Below the pieces are notes generated by a model. The model did not search any database and was not told the origin of the DNA. It saw nothing but the letters and a program-made list of their open reading frames with translations. A program made the translations under genes and the position numbers. From contig NZ_QKMF01000019.1 of NCBI RefSeq assembly GCF_003208435.1, forward strand, positions 41,210-105,209: 64,000 nucleotides of DNA, written 5' to 3'. Position 1 is the stretch's first letter; each line of letters begins with the position of its first letter. The stretch is from Pelagimonas varians. GTDB lineage: Bacteria > Pseudomonadota > Alphaproteobacteria > Rhodobacterales > Rhodobacteraceae. Shown here one piece after another: positions 47,420 through 55,802 of the stretch.

Positions 47420-48595
47420 TTACGGACGCTCTACGCAAAGAGCGACACCCATGCCGCCGCCGATGCAAAGCGTTGCGAGGCCTTTTTTGGCACCGCGTCG
47501 CTTCATTTCAAACAACAAGGTGTTGAGAACGCGGCAACCGGAAGCACCGATCGGATGGCCGATGGCGATTGCGCCGCCGTTGACGTTTACAATGGCTGGA
47601 TCCCAACCCATGTCTTTGTTCACTGCGCAAGCCTGTGCGGCAAAGGCTTCGTTGGCTTCGACGAGGTCCAGATCAGCAACCGACCAACCCGCTTTGTCCA
47701 ATGCTTTGCGCGACGCATAGATTGGGCCAACGCCCATGATCGATGGGTCAAGACCGGCTGTTGCGTAGGACACGATTCGCGCCAATGGCTCGATGCCGCG
47801 CTTTTCTGCGTCGTCTGCGCTCATCAACAAGGTGCCTGCGGCACCGTCGTTCAAGCCCGAAGCGTTTGCGGCAGTGACCGATCCGTCTTTGGCGAAAGCG
47901 GGGCGCAATTTCTGCATCGCTTCCATTGTTGCGCCGTGGCGAATGTATTCGTCTTTGTCGACAATGATGTCGCCGCGGCGGTTTTTGACCGTGAACGGGA
48001 TGATTTCGTCGTCAAATTTGCCAGCTTTTTGTGCTGCTTCGGCTTTGTTTTGCGAAGCGACAGCAAATGTATCCTGCATCTCGCGGGTGATTTCCCACTT
48101 TGCAGCAACATTTTCAGCTGTTTGGCCCATGTGGTAGTTGTTGAAGGCATCCCACAGACCGTCACGAATCATCGTGTCGATGTATTTCATGTCGCCCATT
48201 TTGGTGCCTGGACGCAGGTTTGCGGCATGTGTCGACAAGGACATGTTTTCCTGACCGCCTGCACAAACGATGGACGCATCGCCCAACATGATGTGCTGTG
48301 CGCCCAATGCGACAGCGCGCAGGCCGGAACCACATACCTGGTTAATACCCCATGCGGCACCTTCTTGCGGCAGGCCTGCATTGATATGTGCCTGACGTGC
48401 AGGGTTTTGTCCCTGTGCCGCAGTCAAAACCTGACCAAGGATGGTCTCTGAGACCTCGGCCTTTTCGATACCGGCGCGTTCGACCAGTGCTTCGAGCACA
48501 GCAGAACCTAGATCATGCGCAGGTGTGTTTGCAAAAGAACCGCTAAAGCTGCCCACGGCTGTCCGTGCTGCACTTGCGATAACTACGTTGGTCAT
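47420..48595 (-). CDS. phaA: Acetyl-CoA acetyltransferase (beta-ketothiolase)
   Basis: This enzyme condenses two acetyl-CoA to acetoacetyl-CoA. The 391-residue product has the active cysteine region in [16 protein letters not shown], the GGQENMS segment, [17 protein letters not shown] with the active histidine, and the final [18 protein letters not shown] precedes ATG 48595. It is the first of the phaA-phaB pair. Confidence 0.95.
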   Translation of the reverse strand: MTNVVIASAARTAVGSFSGSFANTPAHDLGSAVLEALVERAGIEKAEVSETILGQVLTAAQGQNPARQAHINAGLPQEGAAWGINQVCGSGLRAVALGAQHIMLGDASIVCAGGQENMSLSTHAANLRPGTKMGDMKYIDTMIRDGLWDAFNNYHMGQTAENVAAKWEITREMQDTFAVASQNKAEAAQKAGKFDDEIIPFTVKNRRGDIIVDKDEYIRHGATMEAMQKLRPAFAKDGSVTAANASGLNDGAAGTLLMSADDAEKRGIEPLARIVSYATAGLDPSIMGVGPIYASRKALDKAGWSVADLDLVEANEAFAAQACAVNKDMGWDPAIVNVNGGAIAIGHPIGASGCRVLNTLLFEMKRRGAKKGLATLCIGGGMGVALCVERP

Positions 48596-48751
48596 ATGAA
48601 TTCCTCCGGCCAAGCATACGAGACATGCTTAGCGCGATTCTGCGTTGTGCAAAACCGTACTTTGCTCGCCTGTCAGGAGAGAGGAATAGATCAAGCCGCG
48701 TTGCGGCAAAACCGGACAGGGTGTCTCAGTTGTGCCGTAACGTCATTTTTG

Positions 48752-49579
48752 CTAAGCGGACTGCTGTTCTTCGTTGTCGCGCCAGGGGGGGCGGACGCTT
48801 GGTGCCGCAAAATAATATCCTTGCAGGCAATCGACGCCTAATCTGGCAAGGCATTCGGCATCCGGTAGGTTTTCGACATACTCGGCAACCGTAAACATAT
48901 CAAATTGCTCAGCAATTGAGACCATGGCAGCAACCAAAACCTGGTTGTCAGGATCGTTTGCAATCCCCACAGCGAATTCCCCGTCAATCTTAAGGACGTC
49001 AAAACTGAATTCCTTAAAGTGGCGAAGTGCGGTGTAGCCAGCCCCGAAATCGTCGATTGCAAAAGAAATACCTTTGCCCTGCAAATCATCCATAAAACTG
49101 GTGACAAGTTCTGGCACCATCATGGCTGATTGTTCCGTAATTTCGAGAATCAGGCGTTCGGCGACAGTGGGATCTTGGGAAAGGCCGCGTTGTAGCGTGC
49201 GCATCCATTTCTGAAACCCAATCGACCGCGCCGACATGTTGATCGACAAGCGAAGGTCGGGAACGCGGTGCAGTTCGGCCAGCCCCTTCTCCAAGGCGAT
49301 GCAATCAAGCGTTCGGCCGTATTCGGTGTCTTCTACCGCGCCGATGAATTCGCCAGCGGGGATAATCCTGCCGGTTTCATCCAAAACCCGAATGAGCCCT
49401 TCATAGAACGCGACGCGGTCCATGGCTTGAGCCTGCACAACAGGTTGAAAGGCCAGCATCACCTGACGATGCTGGATGGCACGGTGCACCATTTCCATGG
49501 TGCTCGCGTCGCGCGTGCTTACCGCATGCTCCAGCGCGTTGCGTGCGCCGCCTGAATTGTTCTTATGGTCGCGTCCCAA
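48752..49579 (-). CDS. EAL-domain cyclic di-GMP phosphodiesterase
   Basis: The 275-residue protein is a stand-alone EAL domain with no GGDEF, sensor or membrane segment. All the usual residues are seen: EGLIRV (the E-x-L motif), INMSAR, the LEITEQ glutamate, IDDFGAGY with two acidic residues, KIDG, AEYVEN, and LQGYYFAAP. It is therefore probably active in degrading cyclic di-GMP, though the signature is EGL rather than EAL. It is divergent from rpsD. Confidence 0.88.
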   Translation of the reverse strand: MGRDHKNNSGGARNALEHAVSTRDASTMEMVHRAIQHRQVMLAFQPVVQAQAMDRVAFYEGLIRVLDETGRIIPAGEFIGAVEDTEYGRTLDCIALEKGLAELHRVPDLRLSINMSARSIGFQKWMRTLQRGLSQDPTVAERLILEITEQSAMMVPELVTSFMDDLQGKGISFAIDDFGAGYTALRHFKEFSFDVLKIDGEFAVGIANDPDNQVLVAAMVSIAEQFDMFTVAEYVENLPDAECLARLGVDCLQGYYFAAPSVRPPWRDNEEQQSA

Positions 49580-49680
49580 ATCCGCCTCCGTATCGAACCT
49601 GCCTTATTTGTGACGCGAAGGTTTTAAGCCTCCCTTAAAGATCGTGTTTGCTAAGAATTGTAAGCATTGCGCCAGAGCCG

Positions 49681-49708
49681 TTGACACCGGCCAAGACTGC
49701 CGTATAAG
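49681..49708 (+). promoter_or_regulatory. Putative sigma-70-type promoter for rpsD
   Basis: TTGACA (49681-49686) and TATAAG (49703-49708) lie 16 bp apart, about 107 bp upstream of the rpsD start. This is the best promoter match noticed in the window. Confidence 0.75.
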
Positions 49709-49814
49709 CGCGCATTCATTGGTGTTGGTGGCCTCCGCAAGGGGATCCCTGTCATTCCGGCAAAATCCGGGAAGAGGACAACGCCCTTCGAAACCTAAAC
49801 GAAGGATATCAGCT

Positions 49815-50435
49815 GTGACCAAACGCACATCTGCCAAGTACAAAATTGACCGCCGCATGGGCGAAAACATCTGGGGCCGTCCTAAATCCCCGGTAAACCG
49901 TCGCGAATATGGCCCCGGCCAGCACGGTCAGCGCCGCAAGGGCAAAATGTCTGACTTCGGTCTGCAGCTTCGCGCCAAGCAGAAGCTAAAAGGCTACTAC
50001 GGCGACCTGACCGAAAAGCAGTTCCGTCGCATCTTCGGCGAAGCCGAGCGTGTTAAAGGCGACACTGGTGAAAACCTGATCGCACTTCTGGAACGCCGCT
50101 TGGATGCGGTTGTTTACCGCGCCAAGTTCGTTGCGACCGTATTCGCCGCACGCCAGTTCGTGAACCACGGCCACGTTCTGGTCAACGGCAAGCGCGTAAA
50201 CATTCCTTCGTACCGCGTCAAAGAAGGCGATGTTGTTGAAGTGCGTGAAAAGTCTCGCCAGATGGTCGTTCTGCTGGAAGCAACTCAGCTGTCCGAGCGT
50301 GACGTTCCTGACTACATCGAAGCCGACCACTCCAAAATGTCTGCGAAGTTCGTTCGTTCGCCTGGTCTGGCCGATGTGCCTTACCCAGTTGTGATGGAAC
50401 CAAACCTCGTCATCGAATACTACGCTCAGAACTAA
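49815..50435 (+). CDS. rpsD: 30S ribosomal protein S4
   Basis: This primary 16S rRNA-binding protein has 206 residues and carries [20 protein letters not shown], the [23 protein letters not shown] segment, the S4 domain [46 protein letters not shown], and the final [18 protein letters not shown] 49815 follows AAGGA at 9 nt; upstream in-frame sequence is leader. It is a single gene with its own promoter and terminator, as in many alphaproteobacteria. Confidence 0.96.
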   Translation: MTKRTSAKYKIDRRMGENIWGRPKSPVNRREYGPGQHGQRRKGKMSDFGLQLRAKQKLKGYYGDLTEKQFRRIFGEAERVKGDTGENLIALLERRLDAVVYRAKFVATVFAARQFVNHGHVLVNGKRVNIPSYRVKEGDVVEVREKSRQMVVLLEATQLSERDVPDYIEADHSKMSAKFVRSPGLADVPYPVVMEPNLVIEYYAQN

Positions 50436-50457
50436 GCGTCGTTATCGAAGCAATGCG

Positions 50458-50487
50458 AAGGCCGTCCAGTTTGGGCGGCCTTTTTTT
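50458..50487 (+). terminator. Terminator of rpsD
   Basis: An AGGCCGTCC / GGGCGGCCT stem is followed by seven T residues, 22 bp after the rpsD stop. Confidence 0.92.
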
Positions 50488-50518
50488 GTGCGTGGTTTGA
50501 AAAAGGTAAGCGGACAAC

Positions 50519-50548
50519 AAAAAACGCGCCCGGAATAGGGCGCGTTTT
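50519..50548 (-). terminator. Terminator of the DUF1127 gene
   Basis: An 11-bp stem AAAACGCGCCC / GGGCGCGTTTT is followed on the minus strand by TTTTTTG. It stands downstream of the DUF1127 gene. Confidence 0.9.
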
Positions 50549-50573
50549 GAACAAACAAACTGTGTCTGGCGGG

Positions 50574-50789
50574 TCAGATATACAAGACATCCCGGAACAC
50601 ATGCCGAACGATATCTTCGCGGCGAATGTTTTTGGCGGCAAGTTGTTCATCGCTCATCCCTTGCAGGCGTTCGACTTCTTGAGACCGTGAATTGGCCTCG
50701 GCCAAGCGCAGCAGTGCATTGAAGATGGTTTCAAAAAAGCCAGTCGCGGGCGCGCCCACTGCGTGAATATTGGTTGTTACATTTGCCAT
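50574..50789 (-). CDS. DUF1127 family small protein
   Basis: The 71-residue protein contains FETIFNALLRLAEANSRSQEVERLQGMSDEQLAAKNIRREDIVRHVFRDVLYI, the arginine-rich helical DUF1127 core with SDEQLAxxxIxRxDI. In alphaproteobacteria such proteins take part in phosphate, arginine or RNA-related stress physiology. ATG 50789 follows a GAGGT site. It has a clear terminator downstream. Confidence 0.85.
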   Translation of the reverse strand: MANVTTNIHAVGAPATGFFETIFNALLRLAEANSRSQEVERLQGMSDEQLAAKNIRREDIVRHVFRDVLYI

Positions 50790-51192
50790 CGTACGTACCT
50801 CGAATTTGATTGCGTCTCTCGCTTGCAATCAACTTATGCTGCGGCACAGAAAGAATCTAGGTTGGCGGTAACATAGCCGCGTTTCATTGGATGCATAGCT
50901 GAGTGATTGGTTGCATAGCTGCTGTTAGAATTAAGGGGCAGCCAATTGGCCACCCCTTTGAAATCTGTCCAAAAGCCGTTCCCGAGCTAAATCCGTCGCC
51001 CGGGTTTCGGTCACACTCACCCAATAAGGATAGCCGAAGGTGTAGGTTTAAGGGAAGAAAACTGCCGCAATCGGGCAGAAATAAAGCCGATTTTGTTGGT
51101 TTGTGATTACTTTTTCATCGTACAGGTGCGAATATTGGGGTCAGTTCACGGTTTCGTGTTCGAAATAGGGCGCATTTCCGTGCGTCGCGAAT
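50790..51192. other. Gene-free stretch upstream of the DUF1127 gene
   Basis: About 400 bp separate the DUF1127 start and the DUF1045 stop. It includes two copies of TGCATAGCTG (50892-50901 and 50912-50921), 20 bp apart in register, probably in the promoter region of the DUF1127 gene. No protein, tRNA or terminator is evident. Confidence 0.5.
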
Positions 51193-51879
51193 CTACTGGG
51201 TGAAAGGAAAGCGTTGGATTTCGTGAAACATGCCGGTCTGATTTTCACCCATGAGGGACATCGAAGTTATGGAAAACGGCTTCGGCAACATCGGGTCGAT
51301 GATGGGCCTCAGGACGCTTAATGCCTGTTCAGCCTGTTTTCGAGGCATCTTTCCAGTCAAGGTCATGTGAAACTTAAACGCTTCCATGACATGGGGGTAA
51401 CCCCAGTGTTCCAGATTGTTGAGCAGCTGCGGGGGCATATTTGGACGCTTGCGTTTGTCCAGTTCGGCCTGTGACATAGGGGCGCGAAACGCGTCCAACG
51501 TCGCGACGGTATCAGCGGCCAATGCGTTCACACCCGCGGTGTCGCCCTGCGGAGTTAAAGCCAGAAATCCGCCCAGCTTTGTCACGGACAAACCGTCAAA
51601 TTGAACGCGTGTCCGATCCTCGCAAAGCTGTCGAATGCTCTTGGCTAGATCCTCAAGACTGGTTCCGACAGCCAATCGAAAGGGAGGTTTGATGGTGGCG
51701 TGCAAGCCATATTTGCGTGGGGTATGCGTCAATTGTTCAATGGGCATCGGCAGGCCATCAATCCGGGGGTGGGGAACCGCTCTGACCGACCGAGAATCCC
51801 AGCCAAGAAGACTGGTACAAAATTCCAGTGCCTGGCCTTCAGGCATTGTGGCGAAAATGGCATATCTGGCAAAAGTCAT
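51193..51879 (-). CDS. DUF1045 2H phosphoesterase-like protein
   Basis: The 228-residue protein has the two H-x-T motifs of the 2H phosphoesterase fold: GLHATIKPPFRL (residues about 58-69) and FKFHMTLTGKM in the last third. I recognise it as the DUF1045 type, often called a phosphonate metabolism protein when beside phn genes. None are near here, so its substrate is open; cyclic phosphodiesters are possible. ATG 51879 opens with MTFARYAIF. It lies 21 bp downstream of the YcaQ-like gene on the same strand. Confidence 0.82.
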   Translation of the reverse strand: MTFARYAIFATMPEGQALEFCTSLLGWDSRSVRAVPHPRIDGLPMPIEQLTHTPRKYGLHATIKPPFRLAVGTSLEDLAKSIRQLCEDRTRVQFDGLSVTKLGGFLALTPQGDTAGVNALAADTVATLDAFRAPMSQAELDKRKRPNMPPQLLNNLEHWGYPHVMEAFKFHMTLTGKMPRKQAEQALSVLRPIIDPMLPKPFSITSMSLMGENQTGMFHEIQRFPFTQ

Positions 51880-51900
51880 CGGCGTCCCCTTTGATCCCAG

Positions 51901-53103
51901 CTATTTAGGATCCCGCAGCCAATTGTCGGAAAAGCTGACACCTGAAGTTACGCAAAAACGGGACATCCGAGCCAGTTCTGCATTCAGTCGATCCTGACGC
52001 GCCTTGCCCCACAAAACGCCGCGTTCCGGCCAGACGGCGGTGACATGCAGCCTGTCTGCGTTGCGATCTGTAGCAACATCGATCCGTCCAACCAGCCGAT
52101 CTTTTTCCAACATCGGGAAGACATAGTACCCGTATTGGCGTTTTGCAGCGGGTGTGAAAATTTCGATCCGGTAGTGAAAGCCAAACAGCTTTTCCGCCCG
52201 TTTTCTGTCGCGCAGCATTGGATCGAACGGGCTTAGGATACGCATGCGATTCTGCGGGATGGGAGCGTTGTCTGCAGCCATCAAAACATCTGGTCTTGCA
52301 AAGCATTGGCGCATTTGGCCATCGGTTTGCTCAATCTGGATTGGGGTCAGATGGCCGGAGGTGACAGCCTCGTTGCACCAGATACGAGCCTCAGCAGCGG
52401 AAATAGATGCCCAAAAGGCAGCGATTTCACCGCTGGTGGCAAAACCCAAACGGTCAATGGCGGCGTTGCACAACCAATCGATGCTCTGTTTCTCTGTTGG
52501 TTTTCTGGTCAATTGGGTTTGGGGGATGACCCGATTTGTCAGATCAAAGAATTTGCGGAACTGTTCGCGGCGAGACACAGCCAACTGTCCGGTTTGCCAA
52601 AGGAACTCCAGCGCGGTCTTAGATGGGTGCCAGTCCCACCATCCACCTGATCCCCTTGCTTCGTCGTCACCCACGTCACCCGAACCGCAGGCCCCTTTGT
52701 CTTCTATGCGGTCCAAAACCCCCTGCACTTTGTCCTCAAATCCGTCACGGCGCCATGCACGCCACTGTTTGCGCAGCTTGGTGTCGTTCCGGTCAAAACG
52801 CATATTCCAGTGGGGGTAGAAATCAGTTGGAATGATAGACGCATCATGCGTCCAATGTTCGAACAGGGATCGGTCGTGCTCCAGAAGGTGATCCAGATTC
52901 CCCGGGCGATAGGCCTGCCGTCTTGAAAACAAAATCATGTGGTGAGCGCGTTCAACTGTGCGCACGCTGTCGACTTGAACAAAACCAAGTCGTGTAATCA
53001 GTTCTAGCAGGTCTGCGCCCTTGCCGGCCCCTGTCGGTGCTTCGCCAAGGGCGTGTTTGTCCAAAAACAGCCGCCGCGCCTGTGCGTTTGAAAGCGTTAT
53101 CAC
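51901..53103 (-). CDS. YcaQ-like winged-helix protein (putative DNA crosslink glycosylase)
   Basis: The 400-residue protein has the HTH_42 pattern of the YcaQ/AlkX family: ITLSNAQARRLFLDKHALG at the start, GFVQVDSVRTVERAHHMILFSR, LFEHWTHDASIIPTDFYPHW, and near the end the VGRIDVATDR segment. E. coli YcaQ unhooks interstrand crosslinks by base excision, and a similar role is likely. It overlaps the LacI gene end by 4 nt, so the two are coupled on the minus strand. Confidence 0.86.
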   Translation of the reverse strand: MITLSNAQARRLFLDKHALGEAPTGAGKGADLLELITRLGFVQVDSVRTVERAHHMILFSRRQAYRPGNLDHLLEHDRSLFEHWTHDASIIPTDFYPHWNMRFDRNDTKLRKQWRAWRRDGFEDKVQGVLDRIEDKGACGSGDVGDDEARGSGGWWDWHPSKTALEFLWQTGQLAVSRREQFRKFFDLTNRVIPQTQLTRKPTEKQSIDWLCNAAIDRLGFATSGEIAAFWASISAAEARIWCNEAVTSGHLTPIQIEQTDGQMRQCFARPDVLMAADNAPIPQNRMRILSPFDPMLRDRKRAEKLFGFHYRIEIFTPAAKRQYGYYVFPMLEKDRLVGRIDVATDRNADRLHVTAVWPERGVLWGKARQDRLNAELARMSRFCVTSGVSFSDNWLRDPK

Positions 53104-54125
53104 CGGCGTTTGAGCGTGTCCCCGTAGGCAATCGTCGGGGTCAGTTCGACGATTTTCTCAAGTTCCGCGTCAGCGTTGTCGACACGATTGGCGATGATTT
53201 GCGCGGCGCGTGTGCCAATTTCAGTCCGGCACGCATCCATCGTGGCCAACTGGCGTGGCAAGCCTTGCAGCAACTCAACCCCGTTGAAACCAGCAAGGCC
53301 AACCTGTCCGGGAATATCGATGCCTTTGTCCAATAGGTGCAACAAACCCCCAGCTGCTATCATATCATTGGAGTAATAGAGGAAATCCAGTTCAGGATCG
53401 CGCTCCAACATGGTGGCCGTCATTTCGCGGCCCTTGGCGAGCGCCGAGCCGCCGGAGTAGAATTCTTGGTCGACCACCTCGACGCCCTCTTTCGCCAAGG
53501 CCTCTGTAAAGCCTTCGAAACGCTTGCGGGCGCGGTGGTCCAACGGCATTTTTGTTCCCATGAAACCAATACGTTGATAGCCTTGCTTTAAAATAGCGCG
53601 CGCCATTTCGCGGCCTGCACGGCGGTGCGAAATGCCGACGGCGCTATCAATGGGCTTGCCATCGGTGTCCATGATCTCGACCACCGGAATTCCGCTGGCT
53701 TTGAGCATCGCGCGCGCAGCGTCAGTATGTTCCAGACCGGCGATAATGACGCCCGATGGCCGCCATGACAGCATTTCATACAAGACGCGTTCTTCCTTTT
53801 CAGGAAGGTAATCTGTAACGCCGACCACAGGCTGCAGATCGGTTTCTTCGAGCACGCTGCTGATACCGGACATGACTTCGGGAAAGACCATATTGCGCAG
53901 CGACGGGATGATCACAGCGACTAGATTTACACGCTGACTGGCCAAGGCTCCAGCGATTTTATTGGGTACATACCCCAGTGTCTTTGCTGCTTCGAGAACC
54001 TTTTCGCGGGTTGCTTGGCTGACATCGCCCCTGTTTCGCAAAACCCGGCTGACGGTCATTTCGGAAACGCCCGAAGCTTCGGATACATCGCGGAGAGTCA
54101 GCGGGCGAGAAGCATCATTGGTCAC
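53100..54125 (-). CDS. LacI-family transcriptional regulator
   Basis: The 341-residue protein has a LacI helix-turn-helix (PLTLRDVSEASGVSEMTVSRVLRNRGDVSQATREKVLEAAKTLGYVPNKIAGALASQR) followed by a sugar-binding-like domain (LVAVIIPSLRNMVFPEVMSGI, DFLYYSNDMIAAGGLL). It resembles the gluconate/GntR group of LacI regulators. GTG 54125 is the start, with AAGGA upstream. An operator-like site lies 27 bp upstream. No sugar-use genes are in the window, so the target is not visible. Confidence 0.9.
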   Translation of the reverse strand: MTNDASRPLTLRDVSEASGVSEMTVSRVLRNRGDVSQATREKVLEAAKTLGYVPNKIAGALASQRVNLVAVIIPSLRNMVFPEVMSGISSVLEETDLQPVVGVTDYLPEKEERVLYEMLSWRPSGVIIAGLEHTDAARAMLKASGIPVVEIMDTDGKPIDSAVGISHRRAGREMARAILKQGYQRIGFMGTKMPLDHRARKRFEGFTEALAKEGVEVVDQEFYSGGSALAKGREMTATMLERDPELDFLYYSNDMIAAGGLLHLLDKGIDIPGQVGLAGFNGVELLQGLPRQLATMDACRTEIGTRAAQIIANRVDNADAELEKIVELTPTIAYGDTLKRR

Positions 54126-54151
54126 AGGCGCAAATCCTTTTGTTTTGAAAA

Positions 54152-54167
54152 ACGTTACCGCAAACGT
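54152..54167. promoter_or_regulatory. Putative LacI-type operator upstream of its own gene
   Basis: ACGTTACCGCAAACGT is centred on CG with matching outer arms ACGTT / AACGT, a layout typical of LacI-family operators. It lies 27 bp upstream of the regulator start, so autoregulation is likely. Confidence 0.55.
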
Positions 54168-54207
54168 GGTGCATGACACAAGATGGCCAATGTGACGCGG
54201 TGACGGG

Positions 54208-54236
54208 ATGACAACCGGTGGAAGGCAAGCTATGAG
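54208..54236 (+). promoter_or_regulatory. Putative tRNA-Arg promoter
   Basis: ATGACA (54208-54213) and TATGAG (54231-54236) are spaced 17 bp and end 9 bp before the tRNA. It is an imperfect but well-placed sigma-70-like pair. Confidence 0.6.
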
Positions 54237-54245
54237 ATTCGGTGT

Positions 54246-54322
54246 GGTCCCGTGGCTCAACTGGATAGAGCAGCCCCCTCCTAAGGGGCAGGTTGCAGGT
54301 TCGAATCCTGCCGGGGTCACCA
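54246..54322 (+). tRNA. tRNA-Arg (anticodon CCT)
   Basis: The 77-nt gene has its CCA encoded. The anticodon stem GCCCC / GGGGC holds loop CTCCTAA, giving anticodon CCT for AGG. The T arm GCAGG-TTCGAAT-CCTGC is perfect. The acceptor stem GGTCCCG / CGGGGTC holds two G-T pairs, which is unusual but valid. The 3' half, from the anticodon stem onward, coincides with the left end of the integrated element, so part of it may be element-derived. Confidence 0.95.
54276..54294 (+). repeat. Left attachment core, 19-bp direct repeat
   Basis: CCCTCCTAAGGGGCAGGTT within tRNA-Arg recurs exactly at 63565-63583. It spans the anticodon arm and variable region, a usual integration core for tyrosine integrases. 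Confidence 0.88.
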
Positions 54323-54424
54323 AAAACACCTGAAAAATATGGCTTATTTACAGGGCCTTGTGCAGGAGCGTGCAGAAAGTCCCGCGAGCTTTCGCGCTCA
54401 ATTCTGCTGAAACGGCGGAAATCT

Positions 54425-54441
54425 CGTACAAATCCTGTACA
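54425..54441. repeat. Left integrase/excisionase arm-site candidate
   Basis: CGTACAAATCCTGTACA lies about 100 bp from the tRNA end. It recurs as CGTACAAACCATGTACA at 63485-63501, with 15 of 17 bases alike and the same 11-bp spacing of the TACA units. Confidence 0.55.
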
Positions 54442-54477
54442 AAATTTGCACGTCTTTGCGTATCTTGGGGCCTTCCA

Positions 54478-55332
54478 ATGAGCTGGCGGGTTGCGAACAC
54501 ATGCGCGGAACGGAAGTTCGGCAGCGCCACGCGCAAGCAGATCATCATGTTTCTGGCTGACAAGGCGAGCGATGATGGTTCGGGCATCTGGTGTTCCAAG
54601 GGCACGATCCAGCGACATACCGAGCTCGGCGAGACCACAGTCAAGCGAACCGTGCGAGAGTTCCTGAAAGAAGGCATCCTAGTCGAGACCGGCGCACGGA
54701 CCTGTAAGAACGGTTTCACGGTCGTTTACCGGATCGATTTGGCGAAAGTCGAAGCGCTGGAACCGACCGCAGAACCCGAGATTGAGACGGGGTCCACAGT
54801 GGCCCCCGTCCAGTCTGGCCCCGGTACGGGGGCCACTGTGGCCGGGGTACCGGGGCCACCACGGCCCCCAAACCATCCTAAAACCATCCATAAACCACCT
54901 ACGCGCAAGCGCGAGGCGGCGGTGAGTGAAGATGCTGATAAGATTTTGGCAGCCTATCCACCCGACCGACTTCGCGGCAAAGCGGCCTGCCTTGCCCAAA
55001 TCGAAGAGGCCATGAAGGAAGGAATTGCACCGGAGGACTTGCGGCAGGCGGTCCAAGCCTACGCGACCGACAGCGCAGGGTTCACCCGCTCCAAGGTCTG
55101 CTTTTCCGACAACTGGTTTCAGTCGCGGCGTTGGCAGGCCTATGTCGAGAGGCAGGCGGAAGACCGAGAAAAAGCGACGGCGTTGGGGGCCGATCATCGC
55201 GCTCGACTGGCTTGCTGGATCAGCGATAACCACCCGATGTGCAAACACATCACGCCGAGGCAGGTTGCAGATTTGCTTGCCTCAAAGCTGGTGACACAGG
55301 CGCAACTCCAAGCCGCGGGCCTCAGATCATGA
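54478..55332 (+). CDS. Replication initiator-like helix-turn-helix protein
   Basis: The 284-residue protein has an N-terminal helix-turn-helix domain (about 14-75: KFGSATRKQIIMFLADKASDDGSGIWCSKGTIQRHTELGETTVKRTVREFLKEGILVETG). This is followed by a Pro/Gly/Ala-rich linker (about 95-145) and a C-terminal helical domain (AAYPPDRLRGKAACLAQIEEAMKEG). This two-domain layout with a linker is like phage O-type initiators that recruit the helicase. I chose ATG 54478 because the same start context (GGCC-tTCCAATG) is present in the second copy at 63755. The linker DNA carries an inverted repeat and iterons. It overlaps mobC by 4 nt. The initiator role is inferred. Confidence 0.72.
   Translation: MSWRVANTCAERKFGSATRKQIIMFLADKASDDGSGIWCSKGTIQRHTELGETTVKRTVREFLKEGILVETGARTCKNGFTVVYRIDLAKVEALEPTAEPEIETGSTVAPVQSGPGTGATVAGVPGPPRPPNHPKTIHKPPTRKREAAVSEDADKILAAYPPDRLRGKAACLAQIEEAMKEGIAPEDLRQAVQAYATDSAGFTRSKVCFSDNWFQSRRWQAYVERQAEDREKATALGADHRARLACWISDNHPMCKHITPRQVADLLASKLVTQAQLQAAGLRS
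54794..54900. repeat. Putative replication origin inside the initiator gene: inverted repeat plus iterons
   Basis: Arms CCACAGTGGCCCCCGT (54794-54809) and ACGGGGGCCACTGTGG (54826-54841) form a perfect 16-bp inverted repeat with a 16-nt loop. It is followed by three copies of AAACCATCC or AAACCACCT at 54870, 54881 and 54892, 11 bp apart. The 11-bp period does not follow the codon frame. Confidence 0.6.
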
Positions 55333-55802
55333 CCGCAACCGATCCAACCAAAGAGCAAACAGCAAGGCGACCCATGTCATACGCTGGCGCTGCTGACACG
55401 GGACCTTGCGAGGGGCGGCAAGCCTCCCCTTCGAACCACACAGGCGCGGAAAATGCCCGCACCAAAGAGCCGCTAACCGAGACCTTCGTCTTCCGGTGCA
55501 CAGCGGCAGAGAAGGCCCAGCTCCGCGCCAAAGCCGAGGCTGCTGGCTTGCCCGCAGCGACCTTGCTGCGCGAGGCGCTTGGCCTCACTGAGGCCCGCCG
55601 CCGCAAGCCCATCCCTCGCGTCGATCCGGCGCTGGTGCTGGCCGTCGGGCGCATTGGGGGCAACCTCAACCAGATCGCCCGCTGGCTTAACCGCGCGATG
55701 CTGGTGGGGCGCGTTGATCTTGACGCGCTCACCGTTGCCCGCCGTTTGTTGACCATCGAGCGCCAGCTTGCCCAGATCGTCGAGGCGGCGCGCCGATGCT
55801 GA
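55329..55802 (+). CDS. mobC: MobC-like mobilization protein
   Basis: The 157-residue protein has a variable, polar N-terminal part. A MobC core follows: ETFVFRCTAAEKAQLRAKAEAAGLPAATLLREALGL, then VGRIGGNLNQIARWLNRAM, which is the signature of MbeC/MobC relaxosome proteins that help the relaxase open the origin of transfer. It starts in the initiator stop (ATGA) and its end overlaps the relaxase start by 7 nt. This is a tight mobilization operon like that of ColE1. Confidence 0.86.
   Translation: MTATDPTKEQTARRPMSYAGAADTGPCEGRQASPSNHTGAENARTKEPLTETFVFRCTAAEKAQLRAKAEAAGLPAATLLREALGLTEARRRKPIPRVDPALVLAVGRIGGNLNQIARWLNRAMLVGRVDLDALTVARRLLTIERQLAQIVEAARRC

Noticed and set aside
50903..51106. Open frame of 67 codons in the gene-free stretch
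   Set aside because: Low-quality composition, no ribosome site and no conserved-looking pattern.
54340..54346. TGGCTTA in the leader after tRNA-Arg as a nic site
   Set aside because: A 7-base match is expected about once by chance in both strands of a 9-kb element, and the second element's leader does not keep it.
54383..54396. CGCGA-gctt-TCGCG hairpin in the element leader as origin of transfer
   Set aside because: The stem is only 5 bp and there is no nearby supported nic sequence.
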